Source: Lutibacter sp.
Lineage (GTDB): Bacteria > Bacteroidota > Bacteroidia > Flavobacteriales > Flavobacteriaceae
DNA: 64,000 nt
Assembly: GCA_021647265.1 (NCBI GenBank)
Contig: JAKIVA010000002.1
Span: 1 to 64,000 of the forward strand
Direction: 5' to 3'
The notes below the pieces were generated by a model. It was not told where the DNA came from. It saw only the letters and a list, made by a program, of their open reading frames with translations, and made no database searches. Below, in pieces: positions 41,710-50,644 of the stretch (its first letter is position 1; every line of letters starts with the position of its first letter). Both the position numbers and the translations under genes were made by a program.

Positions 41710-42537
41710 ATGAAATTAAAAAATTTATTTTTTATACTAGCTTTAGGTTTTGTAATTTTTTCTTGTAAAAAAGACGATCCAACAGATGTTGTATTTGATG
41801 CAGCAGCACAATCTTTGCTTGATGATGAAGCCTTAATTGAATATTTACAAACACATTATTTAAATGATGTAGATGGAGGTATTTGGACCATCACAAATAA
41901 TGAAACACCATTGATGGAGCAAGTTGAAACTCAAAATGTTACAAAAAATGATATTTCATATAAACTATATTACTTAAAAGAAAATGAAGGTGCTACTATT
42001 TCTCCTTCACGAGCTGATTCAGTTTTAACAACTTATACAGGAATGTTATTAGATAGTACCGTTTTTGATTCTAGATCAACATTAACTTGGTTGTCTTTAA
42101 CAAAAGTAATTGATGGTTGGAATTATGGATTTACAAATTTCAAGGGTGGAAATAGGATAGTAAATCAAGATGAATCTTTTTATTATGAAAATTCAGGTAA
42201 GGGCATTTTGTTTATTCCTTCTGGTCTTGCTTATGGTAATTTTGGGCAAATTTTAATTCCTGAAAACTCACCGCTTGTTTTTCAAATTACATTAGAGGAT
42301 GTTAATATTTCGGATGATGATAATGATGGTATTATTTCAATTTTAGAAGATTTAGATTTAGATGGTGATGTTAAAAATGATGATACCGACGAAGATTTGA
42401 TTCCAAATTATTTAGATGTTGATGATGATAATGATGGTATTTTGACTAGAGATGAAGATGCAAATGGTGATGGAAATCCATTAAATGATGATACAGATAA
42501 TGATGGTATTCCTGATTATTTAGACACAGATAGTTAA
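41710..42537 (+). CDS. FKBP-type peptidyl-prolyl isomerase lipoprotein with acidic thrombospondin-3-like tail
   Basis: 275 residues. The lipobox ends IFSC (Cys 19). The FKBP domain lies about residues 80-200 (TYTGMLLDSTVFDSR, IPSGLAYGNFG, PLVFQITLEDV). The last ~75 residues are Asp/Asn-rich repeats (DDDNDGI, DDTDEDLIPNYLDVDDDNDG, DDTDNDGIPDYLDTDS), as in calcium-binding thrombospondin type 3 repeats. It is related to gliding-associated FKBPs (GldI type) but I do not assign that name. The tail is probably an extracytoplasmic calcium-binding stalk. A terminator follows. Confidence 0.88.
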   Translation: MKLKNLFFILALGFVIFSCKKDDPTDVVFDAAAQSLLDDEALIEYLQTHYLNDVDGGIWTITNNETPLMEQVETQNVTKNDISYKLYYLKENEGATISPSRADSVLTTYTGMLLDSTVFDSRSTLTWLSLTKVIDGWNYGFTNFKGGNRIVNQDESFYYENSGKGILFIPSGLAYGNFGQILIPENSPLVFQITLEDVNISDDDNDGIISILEDLDLDGDVKNDDTDEDLIPNYLDVDDDNDGILTRDEDANGDGNPLNDDTDNDGIPDYLDTDS

Positions 42538-42554
42538 ATATAGATAATTTTAAT

Positions 42555-42591
42555 AAAAAAACCTCCTCAACATTGAGAAGGTTTTTTTATT
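42555..42591. terminator. Terminator between the FKBP and beta-barrel genes
   Basis: AACCTCCTCAA pairs with TTGAGAAGGTT (one mismatch), flanked by A- and T-runs; serves both convergent genes. Confidence 0.8.
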
Positions 42592-42606
42592 AAGTAATTT
42601 GTATGT

Positions 42607-43227
42607 TTATTTCTTTTTATTAGATAAACGATACGATAAACTAAAAATAATTTGTTCCGGTCTAGAATCTAACGTAAAAGTATCACCCGCATTTGTCCAA
42701 CTTGCCTCATTACTACTCAACCCTCTTTCATACCTAACATCAATACCTAATTTACCTAGCTCAATAGAGGCACCAATATTAACACCTACAGTAAAATCAT
42801 TTTTTATAGATTGAAACTCAAGCCCTTTTAAATCATTATTTAAGATGTATTGGAATGCTGGTCCTGCAAAAATATTTAAGGGTCCAATTAACTTAAGCCC
42901 TACCAATACAGGAACGTCTAACTTAGATAATTTATAATCTTCTGTATTTCCAGTATTTAAAACATACTCGCTCGTTGTTTTGGTATAAACTAGCTCAGGG
43001 CGTAAATAAATAGGGCCTAAGTCTAATTTACCATAAAATCCAATGTTAAAACCAGATTTTCCTTTTCCTTCATTTTTGTAAATATTTGTTACTTCAGATG
43101 TGAATTCTTTGTATTCACCGTTAGAGTTATAGCTTAAACCTCCTTTGATTCCAAATTCACTTTGTGCATTTACATATAATAACGTTGATAAAAATACAAT
43201 AGCTAATAAAACAATTCTTTTGTTCAT
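42607..43227 (-). CDS. Outer-membrane beta-barrel protein (porin/PorT-like family)
   Basis: 206 residues with a signal peptide ending VNAQ. The rest is alternating amphipathic strands separated by short turns (FGIKGGLSYNSNGEY, LDLGPIYLRPELVYTK, IFAGPAFQYILN, IDVRYERGLS), ending in FSLSYRLSNKKK. This fits an eight-stranded barrel. Function is unknown. Single gene. Confidence 0.85.
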   Translation of the reverse strand: MNKRIVLLAIVFLSTLLYVNAQSEFGIKGGLSYNSNGEYKEFTSEVTNIYKNEGKGKSGFNIGFYGKLDLGPIYLRPELVYTKTTSEYVLNTGNTEDYKLSKLDVPVLVGLKLIGPLNIFAGPAFQYILNNDLKGLEFQSIKNDFTVGVNIGASIELGKLGIDVRYERGLSSNEASWTNAGDTFTLDSRPEQIIFSLSYRLSNKKK

Positions 43228-43278
43228 AAAATTAAAATTTAGGGTTTACAATACTTTTTAAACGCAATAATGATACCA

Positions 43279-44232
43279 TTATTTTCTTGAGATTGCTTTT
43301 TTAGTTGCTAAAACAATATCATTGGCCGTTAAACCATATTTTTCCATAAGTTGCTCTGGGGTTCCAGACTCACCAAAACTATCGTTTACGGCAATAAATT
43401 CTTGAGGAACAGGATTGTTTTCTGCTAAAACACGAGAAACACTTTCTCCTAAACCACCTAAAATATTGTGTTCTTCAGCTGTTACAATACAACCTGTTTT
43501 ACCAATTGATTTTAAAATAGCTTGATTGTCTAAAGGTTTAATGGTATGAATATTAATTACTTCAGCATGAATACCCATAGTTTCCAATTTTTCAGAAGCT
43601 TGTAAAGCTTCCCATACCAAATGACCTGTTGCAACAATTGTAACGTCATTTCCTTCGGTTAATTGAATTGCTTTTCCAATTTCAAACTTTTCATTTTCAG
43701 GCATAAATACGGGTACTTTTGGTCGGCCAAAACGTAAATATACAGGTCCAACATGCTCTGCAATTGCTAGCGTAGCAGCTTTTGTTTGATTGTAATCACA
43801 CGTGTTAATAACAGTCATTCCTGGTAGCATTTTCATTAAGCCAATATCTTCTAAAATTTGATGAGTTGCACCATCTTCACCTAAAGTTAAACCGGCATGT
43901 GATGCACAAACTTTTACATTTTTACCGGAATAAGCTATAGATTGACGAATTTGATCGTAAACTCTACCAGTTGAAAAATTGGCAAAAGTACCAGTAAAAG
44001 GTATTTTTCCACCTATAGTTAGTCCTGCAGCGATACACATCATATTTGCCTCAGCAATTCCTACTTGAAAAAATCTTTTAGGGTGATTTTCAATAAATTT
44101 TTCCATTTTTAATGAGCCTACTAAATCGGCACAAAGTGCTACTACATTCTCGTTTGTATCACCTAATTCGGCTAATCCTGCTCCAAAACCAGATCTGGTA
44201 TCTTTTTTTTCTGTATATGTGTATTTTTTCAT
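43279..44232 (-). CDS. Transketolase, C-terminal subunit
   Basis: 317 residues: the pyrimidine-binding and C-terminal domains of transketolase. Seen are DTRSGFGAGLAELG, VGIAEANMMCIAAGLTIGG with the catalytic Glu, the segment GLTLGEDGATHQILEDIGLMK, and GGLGESVSRVLAEN. It must pair with the N-terminal subunit encoded at 4127-4972. It is the last gene of a minus-strand run after maf (52 bp gap). Confidence 0.95.
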   Translation of the reverse strand: MKKYTYTEKKDTRSGFGAGLAELGDTNENVVALCADLVGSLKMEKFIENHPKRFFQVGIAEANMMCIAAGLTIGGKIPFTGTFANFSTGRVYDQIRQSIAYSGKNVKVCASHAGLTLGEDGATHQILEDIGLMKMLPGMTVINTCDYNQTKAATLAIAEHVGPVYLRFGRPKVPVFMPENEKFEIGKAIQLTEGNDVTIVATGHLVWEALQASEKLETMGIHAEVINIHTIKPLDNQAILKSIGKTGCIVTAEEHNILGGLGESVSRVLAENNPVPQEFIAVNDSFGESGTPEQLMEKYGLTANDIVLATKKAISRK

Positions 44233-44284
44233 CTTTATTATTTATTAAAAATCGTTCAAAAATAAGGATATTAATGATACGAAA

Positions 44285-44866
44285 CTATATTTTTAGTAAT
44301 TCTTCATATAATTTATGTACAGGTAATCCCATAACATTAAAATAGCTACCTTCAATTTTTGTAACACCAATAAAACCTATCCATTCTTGTATTCCATAAG
44401 CTCCTGCCTTATCAAAAGGCTTGTAATTTTTTATGTAGAAACTAATTTCGTCTTTGGATAAATGTTTAAAATGAACAATTGTAGTGTCAAAAAAAACTTT
44501 TTGAACTTCTGTAGTTTTAATACAAACTGACGTAATTACTTTATGATGAGTTCCTGATAATTTTTGTAACATTTCAATTGCTTGTTTTTCATTTTTAGGC
44601 TTTTCTAAAGCACTATTTTTATACCAAACAATTGTATCTGAAGTAACTATAAACTCATTTTCGCTTATCTCACCTTCAAAAGCATTGGCTTTAAGTATCG
44701 CTAAATAATTGGTTATTTCTTCTTCTTTCAAATTTGAAGGATAATTTTCTTCTATTTCTTTAGTTTTAATAGTAAAATTAATTCCCAATTTTTTAAATAA
44801 CTCTTGTCTTCTAGGTGAAGCGGAAGCCAATATAATGTGTTTGTCTTTAAATTTATCAAAAATCAT
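44285..44866 (-). CDS. maf: Maf family nucleotide pyrophosphatase
   Basis: 193 residues. ILASASPRRQELFKKLG at about 12-28 is the nucleotide-binding loop; TSDTIVW holds the catalytic Asp, and KAGAYGIQEWIG is the late motif. Maf proteins hydrolyse dTTP/UTP or modified nucleotides. It starts 4 bp after the prenyltransferase gene. Confidence 0.95.
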   Translation of the reverse strand: MIFDKFKDKHIILASASPRRQELFKKLGINFTIKTKEIEENYPSNLKEEEITNYLAILKANAFEGEISENEFIVTSDTIVWYKNSALEKPKNEKQAIEMLQKLSGTHHKVITSVCIKTTEVQKVFFDTTIVHFKHLSKDEISFYIKNYKPFDKAGAYGIQEWIGFIGVTKIEGSYFNVMGLPVHKLYEELLKI

Positions 44867-44869
44867 TCT

Positions 44870-45778
44870 TTAGGTATTAATTGAAAAAAATATAAGTGAA
44901 TTGATTCCTAGAAACATAATTATTTTTAAAGTTAGGCTAACTTTTTTATAATCTTTTATTGAGGTAGCATAAAACAATTTTAATGCAACATAGAGTAAAG
45001 GAATGAATGTGAAAAGTAATAAATACAATACTGTAAATTGATATATAGCAGCATAATTTAAAATGATATATAACAATAGAGATATAGGTATTATACATAA
45101 AATCAATGCAATTTTCTTTGTTCTTCTTTTGCCAATTAAAATAGGCAACGTTCTCATATTTAAGCTGTAATCTCCATTAACATCTTCAATATCTTTAATA
45201 AGTTCTCTAATAATAGTTAGAAAAAAAGCAAAGAGAGACAACATTAATATGGTATTGCTAATTAGTTGTTGTGTTTTAGTTTGAATAGATTGATTTATAT
45301 CAAATACAACTAAAATTAAAATACTACAAGCAACTAAAAAAGAGACAATAATATTGCCGATTAATGGTTTTGGTTTTAACTTTTTAGCATAGTAGTAGAG
45401 TAGTAGTGAAGCCCCAATAAAAATGAAAGAGTATGTTGGGTTTTCTACATTTAAAGATAAACCTACACCTAAAATTATTCCGAAGGTATTTAAAATTAAG
45501 TAGAGCAGCTTTGCTTGTTCAACTGAAAAGTATTTTGAAATAATAACTTTAGAAGGTTTATTAATTAAATCAGTTTTTATGTCATAAATATCATTAATAA
45601 CATAACCAGCAGCAGTTATAAGTAGTATTGAAATAATTAAAACTATAAATTGAATTAAGGAAAGATTAGTATCAATATTAAAAAAATTAAAAACTAATAA
45701 TTTGAGCAATAGTTGAGTGTATAGCATTAGCAGTAAATTTTTCCAACGTAATAACTTAAAAAATGCTGTAAATTTCAT
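44870..45778 (-). CDS. UbiA-family prenyltransferase (geranylgeranylglycerol-phosphate geranylgeranyltransferase-like)
   Basis: 302 residues with about eight or nine membrane helices. The two Asp-rich motifs are NDIYDIKTD at residues 62-70 and KDIEDVNGD near 195-203. Flavobacterial members are annotated as geranylgeranylglyceryl-phosphate or related prenyltransferases; the acceptor is not certain here. It sits between smpB (6 bp) and maf (4 bp). Confidence 0.87.
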   Translation of the reverse strand: MKFTAFFKLLRWKNLLLMLYTQLLLKLLVFNFFNIDTNLSLIQFIVLIISILLITAAGYVINDIYDIKTDLINKPSKVIISKYFSVEQAKLLYLILNTFGIILGVGLSLNVENPTYSFIFIGASLLLYYYAKKLKPKPLIGNIIVSFLVACSILILVVFDINQSIQTKTQQLISNTILMLSLFAFFLTIIRELIKDIEDVNGDYSLNMRTLPILIGKRRTKKIALILCIIPISLLLYIILNYAAIYQFTVLYLLLFTFIPLLYVALKLFYATSIKDYKKVSLTLKIIMFLGINSLIFFSINT

Positions 45779-45783
45779 TAGAA

Positions 45784-46242
45784 TTAATTAAAGTTCTTTT
45801 TAATTCTATCTAAGCTAATTTTACTTTCACGATCTTTAATTGTTTCTCGCTTATCATAATTCTTTTTTCCTTTACACAGTGCAATATCTAATTTCGCCCA
45901 GCCTTTTTCAGTTAAGAATAATCTTAGTGGAATGATTGTTAACCCAACATTTTGGACTTCTTTCCGTAATTTTTTAAGTTCGCCCTTGTTTAATAGAAGC
46001 TTTCGTTCACTTTTTGGTTTATGGTTGTATGAGTGTCCATATAAATATTCTTCAATAAACATATTTATAACAAATAATTCTCCCTGCTCATTAAATTCAC
46101 AAAAACTTTCTGTAATTCGTGCTTTGCTTTCCCGAATAGACTTAATTTCTGTGCCTGTAAGTTGAATTCCTGCTGTATACCTATCAAGTATTTCATATTC
46201 AAAACGAGCTTTTTTATTTTGTATATTTATTTTCTTCTGCAT
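45784..46242 (-). CDS. smpB: SsrA-binding protein SmpB
   Basis: 152 residues. It binds tmRNA for trans-translation on stalled ribosomes. NKKARFEYEILDRYTAGIQLTGTEIKSIRE is split here by the usual oligonucleotide-binding fold, with RKLLLNKGELKKL and GKKNYDKRETIKDRE at the end. The tmRNA gene is not in this window. Its -7 box ends only 4 bp before the ATG. It heads the smpB-ubiA-maf-transketolase run. Confidence 0.97.
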   Translation of the reverse strand: MQKKINIQNKKARFEYEILDRYTAGIQLTGTEIKSIRESKARITESFCEFNEQGELFVINMFIEEYLYGHSYNHKPKSERKLLLNKGELKKLRKEVQNVGLTIIPLRLFLTEKGWAKLDIALCKGKKNYDKRETIKDRESKISLDRIKKNFN

Positions 46243-46246
46243 GTTA

Positions 46247-46254
46247 CAAATGTA
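46247..46254 (-). promoter_or_regulatory. -7 box TACATTTG immediately before smpB
   Basis: Reverse complement of CAAATGTA, ending 4 bp before the minus-strand ATG at 46242. The implied transcript is essentially leaderless. Confidence 0.5.
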
Positions 46255-46271
46255 CTATAATTTAGCTGCTC

Positions 46272-46781
46272 TTAATATTCAATTTTTAATAAAATAGCAG
46301 TTTTTACGCCATTTATAATAGTAACTATATACAAATTAGAATTATTCAAATCGTCAATATCAGCGTATTTTTCTTCTCCTATAATTTTGTTTACAAATTG
46401 CGGTGTAGTATTACTGTGACCAACTACTAAAACGGTTTTCCCTGTTGTTTTAAATTTAAACTTTTCATCGTATAACTCTCTTGGGTTATAGTATTTAATC
46501 TCTAAATTTTTACTGTTAGCTGTTGGTTCAGCTGTTTGTATGGTTCTATTGTAATTTGTTGAATAAATAATATCAAAAGGAATGCTTTCAAAAACAATAC
46601 TCCAATTTTTTGCTCTGTTTTGTCCTATTTCTGTTAGGTTAGGGTCTTTATTTGAATTATCTGTTCTGTCTTTTTCAGCATGTCTAATTAAGTAATAAGT
46701 GGTAATTTCATTTTTTTCTTCTTGGGCTTTAATGGATGTTAAACTCATTAAAATTAAGAATAGTGGCAAATAATATTTCAT
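46272..46781 (-). CDS. Exported histidine-phosphatase family protein
   Basis: 169 residues. Signal peptide to about residue 19 (LTSIKAQ). LIRHAEKD carries the catalytic His of the RHG motif (here RHA), and VLVVGHSNTTPQF holds the second His. Probably a periplasmic phosphatase of the phosphoglycerate-mutase superfamily; substrate unknown. The smpB gene starts 30 bp downstream behind its own -7 box. Confidence 0.88.
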   Translation of the reverse strand: MKYYLPLFLILMSLTSIKAQEEKNEITTYYLIRHAEKDRTDNSNKDPNLTEIGQNRAKNWSIVFESIPFDIIYSTNYNRTIQTAEPTANSKNLEIKYYNPRELYDEKFKFKTTGKTVLVVGHSNTTPQFVNKIIGEEKYADIDDLNNSNLYIVTIINGVKTAILLKIEY

Positions 46782-46811
46782 ATATAATTTAAATTTATGT
46801 TGAAATATATA

Positions 46812-46838
46812 AAAACTCCTTCAATTTGAAGGAGTTTT
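46812..46838 (-). terminator. Terminator after the hsp20-linked lipoprotein gene
   Basis: AAAACTCCTTC / GAAGGAGTTTT with a 5-nt loop; on the minus strand it is followed by TTTTTATA. Confidence 0.82.
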
Positions 46839-46861
46839 ATAAGGATAAATAAGATTAAATA

Positions 46862-47302
46862 TTACTTAAAACTATTTTTATAAAATTGATTTTTAATAGA
46901 ATCAAGTTTTTTAATATACTGCTTAAGTTCTTTTTCCTGAAGCTTAAAATTATCATTAAAAAAATGATCTGTATAAAAATTATTCATTTTAAATAAGTCA
47001 TCATTAAAAAAATCACTAAACAGTATAGAATCAATATTTTGAGAGTGATTATTTAAATTTAATTTTAAATTATCAAAGAGTTTTTTTTGCAATAAACTGT
47101 CATTTTTTATAGTTGAATAAACATAAGTATATGAGGAATCTACACGAATTAAATTGCCATCTTCATCATATTCTTTGTGAACAACAATGTTTGTTTTTGG
47201 TTTTATTGAATCAATATTACCTTCTTTTTTATCAGTTTTAGTCTGAGCATTACAACTTGATATAGTAAGCAAAAGCACCAACAATAAACTAATTTTTTTC
47301 AT
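46862..47302 (-). CDS. Lipoprotein of unknown function
   Basis: 146 residues with lipobox ISSC (Cys 17). The middle is polar, with HKEYDEDGNLIRVDSSYTYVYS, which resembles a short YD-like strand pair; the second half is rich in Asn, Asp, Phe and Lys (LFSDFFNDDLFKMNNFYTDH) and probably helical. No family recognised. It follows the small heat-shock gene across a terminator. Confidence 0.65.
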   Translation of the reverse strand: MKKISLLLVLLLTISSCNAQTKTDKKEGNIDSIKPKTNIVVHKEYDEDGNLIRVDSSYTYVYSTIKNDSLLQKKLFDNLKLNLNNHSQNIDSILFSDFFNDDLFKMNNFYTDHFFNDNFKLQEKELKQYIKKLDSIKNQFYKNSFK

Positions 47303-47327
47303 GACTAAAGATTTAATTTAATAATAA

Positions 47328-47355
47328 AGAAAAGAGAGAATATTCTCTCTTTTCT
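47328..47355 (-). terminator. Terminator after hsp20
   Basis: Thirteen-bp perfect palindrome AGAAAAGAGAGAA-TA-TTCTCTCTTTTCT just after the hsp20 stop. Confidence 0.75.
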
Positions 47356-47368
47356 AATCTTTTCTAAG

Positions 47369-47797
47369 TTATTTGATTTCAATTAATTTAGCAGGTACAG
47401 GTTTTGCTTCTTCACGTTTTGGTACGGTAATAATTAACTCTCCATTTTTGTAACTAGCTGTAATTTTTTCACTATTTACAACATTTTTTGGTAAGTTAAA
47501 ACTTCTTTCAAATGATTGATAACTATATTCTTTACGAGTATATTTATCATTTTTTTCTTCATTTTCGATTTCTTTTTCTGATGAAATTGTTAAGATGTTG
47601 TTCTCTAAATTAATTTTGAAATCTTTTTTATCCATACCAGGAACAGCTACTTCAACTTTAAATTCATCATCGTTTTCTTTGATGTTAACAGCAGGTAAAG
47701 TAGTATTGGTATTAGAAAAATTTGATAAAGACCAATCTCTAAAAAAATCGTCAAAAATAGATGGCATTACAGGAATACCGTTACTTTTTACTAACAT
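47369..47797 (-). CDS. Small heat-shock protein, Hsp20/alpha-crystallin family
   Basis: 142 residues. The alpha-crystallin domain starts at about residue 37 (PAVNIKENDDEFKVEVAVPG) and includes YQSFERSFNLPKNV and ASYKNGELIITVPKRE. An ATP-independent holdase that hands clients to ClpB/DnaK systems. It is downstream of clpB on the same strand but separated by a terminator and a 195-bp promoter region that carries a motif shared with clpB. Confidence 0.94.
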   Translation of the reverse strand: MLVKSNGIPVMPSIFDDFFRDWSLSNFSNTNTTLPAVNIKENDDEFKVEVAVPGMDKKDFKINLENNILTISSEKEIENEEKNDKYTRKEYSYQSFERSFNLPKNVVNSEKITASYKNGELIITVPKREEAKPVPAKLIEIK

Positions 47798-47897
47798 ATC
47801 TTTAAAATTTTAAATTAAACATTTACTTAAATTATCTCATTTTACATTAAAATTATTTACAAAATAAATACCAAAATAAAAATACTGTCAATTTTTC

Positions 47898-47917
47898 ATT
47901 ATTTATGTCATTTTGAC
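47898..47917 (-). promoter_or_regulatory. Heat-shock-associated motif upstream of hsp20
   Basis: On the minus strand: GTCAAAATGACATAAATAAT, about 100 bp before the hsp20 ATG. It matches the motif at 50645-50664 upstream of clpB in 17 of 20 positions. A neighbouring 13-bp palindrome ACTGACTGTCAGT (47918-47931 region) and another TGACA copy nearby make this a dense run of GTCA/TGAC half-sites. Confidence 0.5.
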
Positions 47918-47941
47918 TACTGACTGTCAGTTATTTAACAA

Positions 47942-47977
47942 AAAAACTCCTCTTAGATAAATCTAAAAGGAGTTATA
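47942..47977 (-). terminator. Terminator after clpB
   Basis: AACTCCTTTTAGAT pairs with ATCTAAGAGGAGTT on the minus strand (one G-T pair) followed by seven T. Confidence 0.85.
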
Positions 47978-47992
47978 ATTTATTAGCGTAAT

Positions 47993-50581
47993 TTACTTAT
48001 TTCTAAACACTATTTTACCATCGAAGCCATCAATTAAAATTGTACTCGAAGCTGTTATTTTACCTGCTAAAATTTCTTTAGATAATTCATTTAATATATC
48101 TCTTTGAATTACTCTTTTAACCGGTCTAGCGCCAAATTGAGGGTCAAATCCTTTTTCAATAAGTTCTTCAACAGCTTCATCAGTATAACTAAGATGTATA
48201 TCTTTTTTAAACAGTATTTTAATTAAATTATTTAGTTGTAATCTTACAATTTCACCTATTTCTTTTTTGTTTAAAGGAGTGAACATTATTATTTCATCTA
48301 TCCTATTTAAAAACTCAGGTCTAATGGTTTGTTTTAATAAATCAACAACTTCTATTTTAGTTTCTTCAGTAATTAGCGCACGTTTGGACATGTCAATATT
48401 TTCAAATTTCTCTTGAATAATACCAGCACCCATATTCGAAGTCATAATTATAATGGTGTTTTTAAAATCGGCTACTCTTCCTTTATTATCAGTTAACCTT
48501 CCTTCATCTAAAACTTGTAACAAAATATTAAATGTATCTGGATGTGCTTTCTCAATTTCATCAAGTAAAATAACAGAATATGGTTTTCTACGAACAGCTT
48601 CAGTAAGTTGACCACCTTCATCATAACCTACATATCCTGGAGGAGCACCAACCAATCTACTTACCGCATGGCGTTCCTGATATTCACTCATGTCAATTCT
48701 TGTTAATGAGTTTTCATCATCAAATAAATATTCAGCCAATGCTTTAGCAAGCTCCGTTTTTCCTACACCTGTGGTTCCTAAGAACAAAAATGTTCCAATA
48801 GGTCTCTTTTCATCTTGCAATCCTGCACGCGAACGTCTAACAGCATCAGATACTGCTTGTATTGCTTCGTTTTGACCAACTACTCTTTCATGCAATTCTT
48901 CTTCTAAGAGTAATAATTTTTCACGATCACTTTGTAGCATTTTGCTTACAGGTATTCCTGTCCATTTTGCAACAACTTCAGCAATATCATCACGCGTAAC
49001 TTCTTCTTTGATTAAAGCTGAATCTTGATTTTGAAGTAATTGTTGTTGAAGTTCATCCAATCGTTCTTGCTCTTGTTTTACTTTTCCATATCTAATCTCA
49101 GCTACTTTTCCATAATCACCTTCACGTTCAGCTCGTTCGGCTTCAAGTTTATAGTTTTCAATTGCTTCTTTTGAGGCCTGTATATTTTCGATTACTTCTT
49201 TTTCACTTTTCCATTTTGCGTTAATCTCGTTTCGTTCTTCTTTTAAATTTGCAACTTCTTTTTTTAGAAAAGCTAATTTTTTTTCATCTTTTTCACGTTT
49301 AATGGCTTCAATTTCAATTTCTAGCTGCATAATTTTTCTATCCAAAGCATCTAACTCTTCAGGTTTTGAATTTATCTCCATTCTAATTTTTGCGGCAGCT
49401 TCATCCATTAAATCAATTGCTTTATCAGGTAAAAACCTATTCGTAATATAGCGTTGTGAAAATTCTACAGCAGCAATTATGGCATCATCTTTAATTTGTA
49501 CTTTATGATGATTTTCATATTTATCTTTGATACCTCTTAAGATTGAAATGGCGCTTTCAGTATCAGGTTCGTTCACTTGAACTCTTTGAAAACGACGCTC
49601 TAGAGCTTTATCTTTCTCAAAATATTTTTGGTATTCATCTAATGTTGTGGCTCCAATTGCTCTTAACTCACCTCTTGCCAATGCTGGTTTTAAAATATTT
49701 GCGGCATCCATAGCTCCTTGTCCGCCACCGGCACCAACCAATGTATGTATTTCATCAATAAATAAAATAATTTCTCCATCAGCAGAAGTTACTTCTTTAA
49801 TAACCGATTTTAAGCGTTCCTCAAACTCTCCTTTGTATTTAGCACCTGCAATAAGAGCTCCCATATCTAAAGAATAAATTTGTTTATCTTTTAAATTTTC
49901 AGGAACATCACCTTTTACAATTCTATGTGCTAACCCTTCTGCAATGGCAGTTTTACCTGTTCCTGGCTCACCAACTAACATTGGGTTGTTTTTGGTTCTA
50001 CGTGACAAAATTTGTAAAATTCTTCTTATTTCTTCATCTCTACCAATTACGGGATCTAATTTTCCTTCTTTGGCCAATTGATTTAAATTTCGTGCAAACT
50101 TATTTAGTGAATTATAGGTTTCTTCAGCACTTTGAGAAGTTACATTGCTACCTTTTCTCAATTCTTCAATGGCAGAAATTAAATCTTTCTCTGTTATGCC
50201 TTGATCCTTTAAAATTTGAGATGTAGTATCTTTGGTTTTTAAAATTGCCAATATTAAATGTTCAATAGATACGTATTCATCTTTCATTTTTTTAGCTTCA
50301 CTCTCAGCTATACTTAACATTTTTGAAGCATTTCTTGAAAGCATGATGTCTCCTCCAGTTACTTTTGGATAGCTTTCAATTGTTCTATCAATTAAATTTT
50401 TTAATAACGCTACGTTTACTCCTAGTTTATTTAAAATAAAAGGAATAACATTTTCATCTACTTCAAAAATTCCTTTTAAAATATGTGAATTCTCTATTTG
50501 TTGTTGCTCATTACTTTGTGCAAGTTGTTGTGCTTGCTGTATGGCTTCTTGTGATTTTATGGTAAATTTATTTAAGTTCAT
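47993..50581 (-). CDS. clpB: ATP-dependent disaggregase ClpB
   Basis: 862 residues, full length. N-terminal Clp-N repeats cover about 1-145. AAA+ module 1 has Walker A GEPGTGKTA near 204-212. The long middle coiled coil is about 400-525 (EIEIEAIKREKDEKKLAFLK), and module 2 has Walker A GTTGVGKTE near 602-610 with VGAPPGYVGYDEGGQLTEAV. The D2-small domain ends before GKIVFRNK. It solubilises aggregated proteins with DnaK. The upstream spacer carries a 20-bp motif shared with hsp20. Confidence 0.98.
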   Translation of the reverse strand: MNLNKFTIKSQEAIQQAQQLAQSNEQQQIENSHILKGIFEVDENVIPFILNKLGVNVALLKNLIDRTIESYPKVTGGDIMLSRNASKMLSIAESEAKKMKDEYVSIEHLILAILKTKDTTSQILKDQGITEKDLISAIEELRKGSNVTSQSAEETYNSLNKFARNLNQLAKEGKLDPVIGRDEEIRRILQILSRRTKNNPMLVGEPGTGKTAIAEGLAHRIVKGDVPENLKDKQIYSLDMGALIAGAKYKGEFEERLKSVIKEVTSADGEIILFIDEIHTLVGAGGGQGAMDAANILKPALARGELRAIGATTLDEYQKYFEKDKALERRFQRVQVNEPDTESAISILRGIKDKYENHHKVQIKDDAIIAAVEFSQRYITNRFLPDKAIDLMDEAAAKIRMEINSKPEELDALDRKIMQLEIEIEAIKREKDEKKLAFLKKEVANLKEERNEINAKWKSEKEVIENIQASKEAIENYKLEAERAEREGDYGKVAEIRYGKVKQEQERLDELQQQLLQNQDSALIKEEVTRDDIAEVVAKWTGIPVSKMLQSDREKLLLLEEELHERVVGQNEAIQAVSDAVRRSRAGLQDEKRPIGTFLFLGTTGVGKTELAKALAEYLFDDENSLTRIDMSEYQERHAVSRLVGAPPGYVGYDEGGQLTEAVRRKPYSVILLDEIEKAHPDTFNILLQVLDEGRLTDNKGRVADFKNTIIIMTSNMGAGIIQEKFENIDMSKRALITEETKIEVVDLLKQTIRPEFLNRIDEIIMFTPLNKKEIGEIVRLQLNNLIKILFKKDIHLSYTDEAVEELIEKGFDPQFGARPVKRVIQRDILNELSKEILAGKITASSTILIDGFDGKIVFRNK

Positions 50582-50644
50582 AATTTTTAATTTTTTTGTG
50601 TTTATATTTGACCCTTCAAAGAATATTCCAATTCATAAAGATAA

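Noticed and set aside
49927..50226. 99-codon frame antisense to clpB
   Set aside because: Low-complexity, hydrophobic shadow of the clpB coding strand; no promoter or family.
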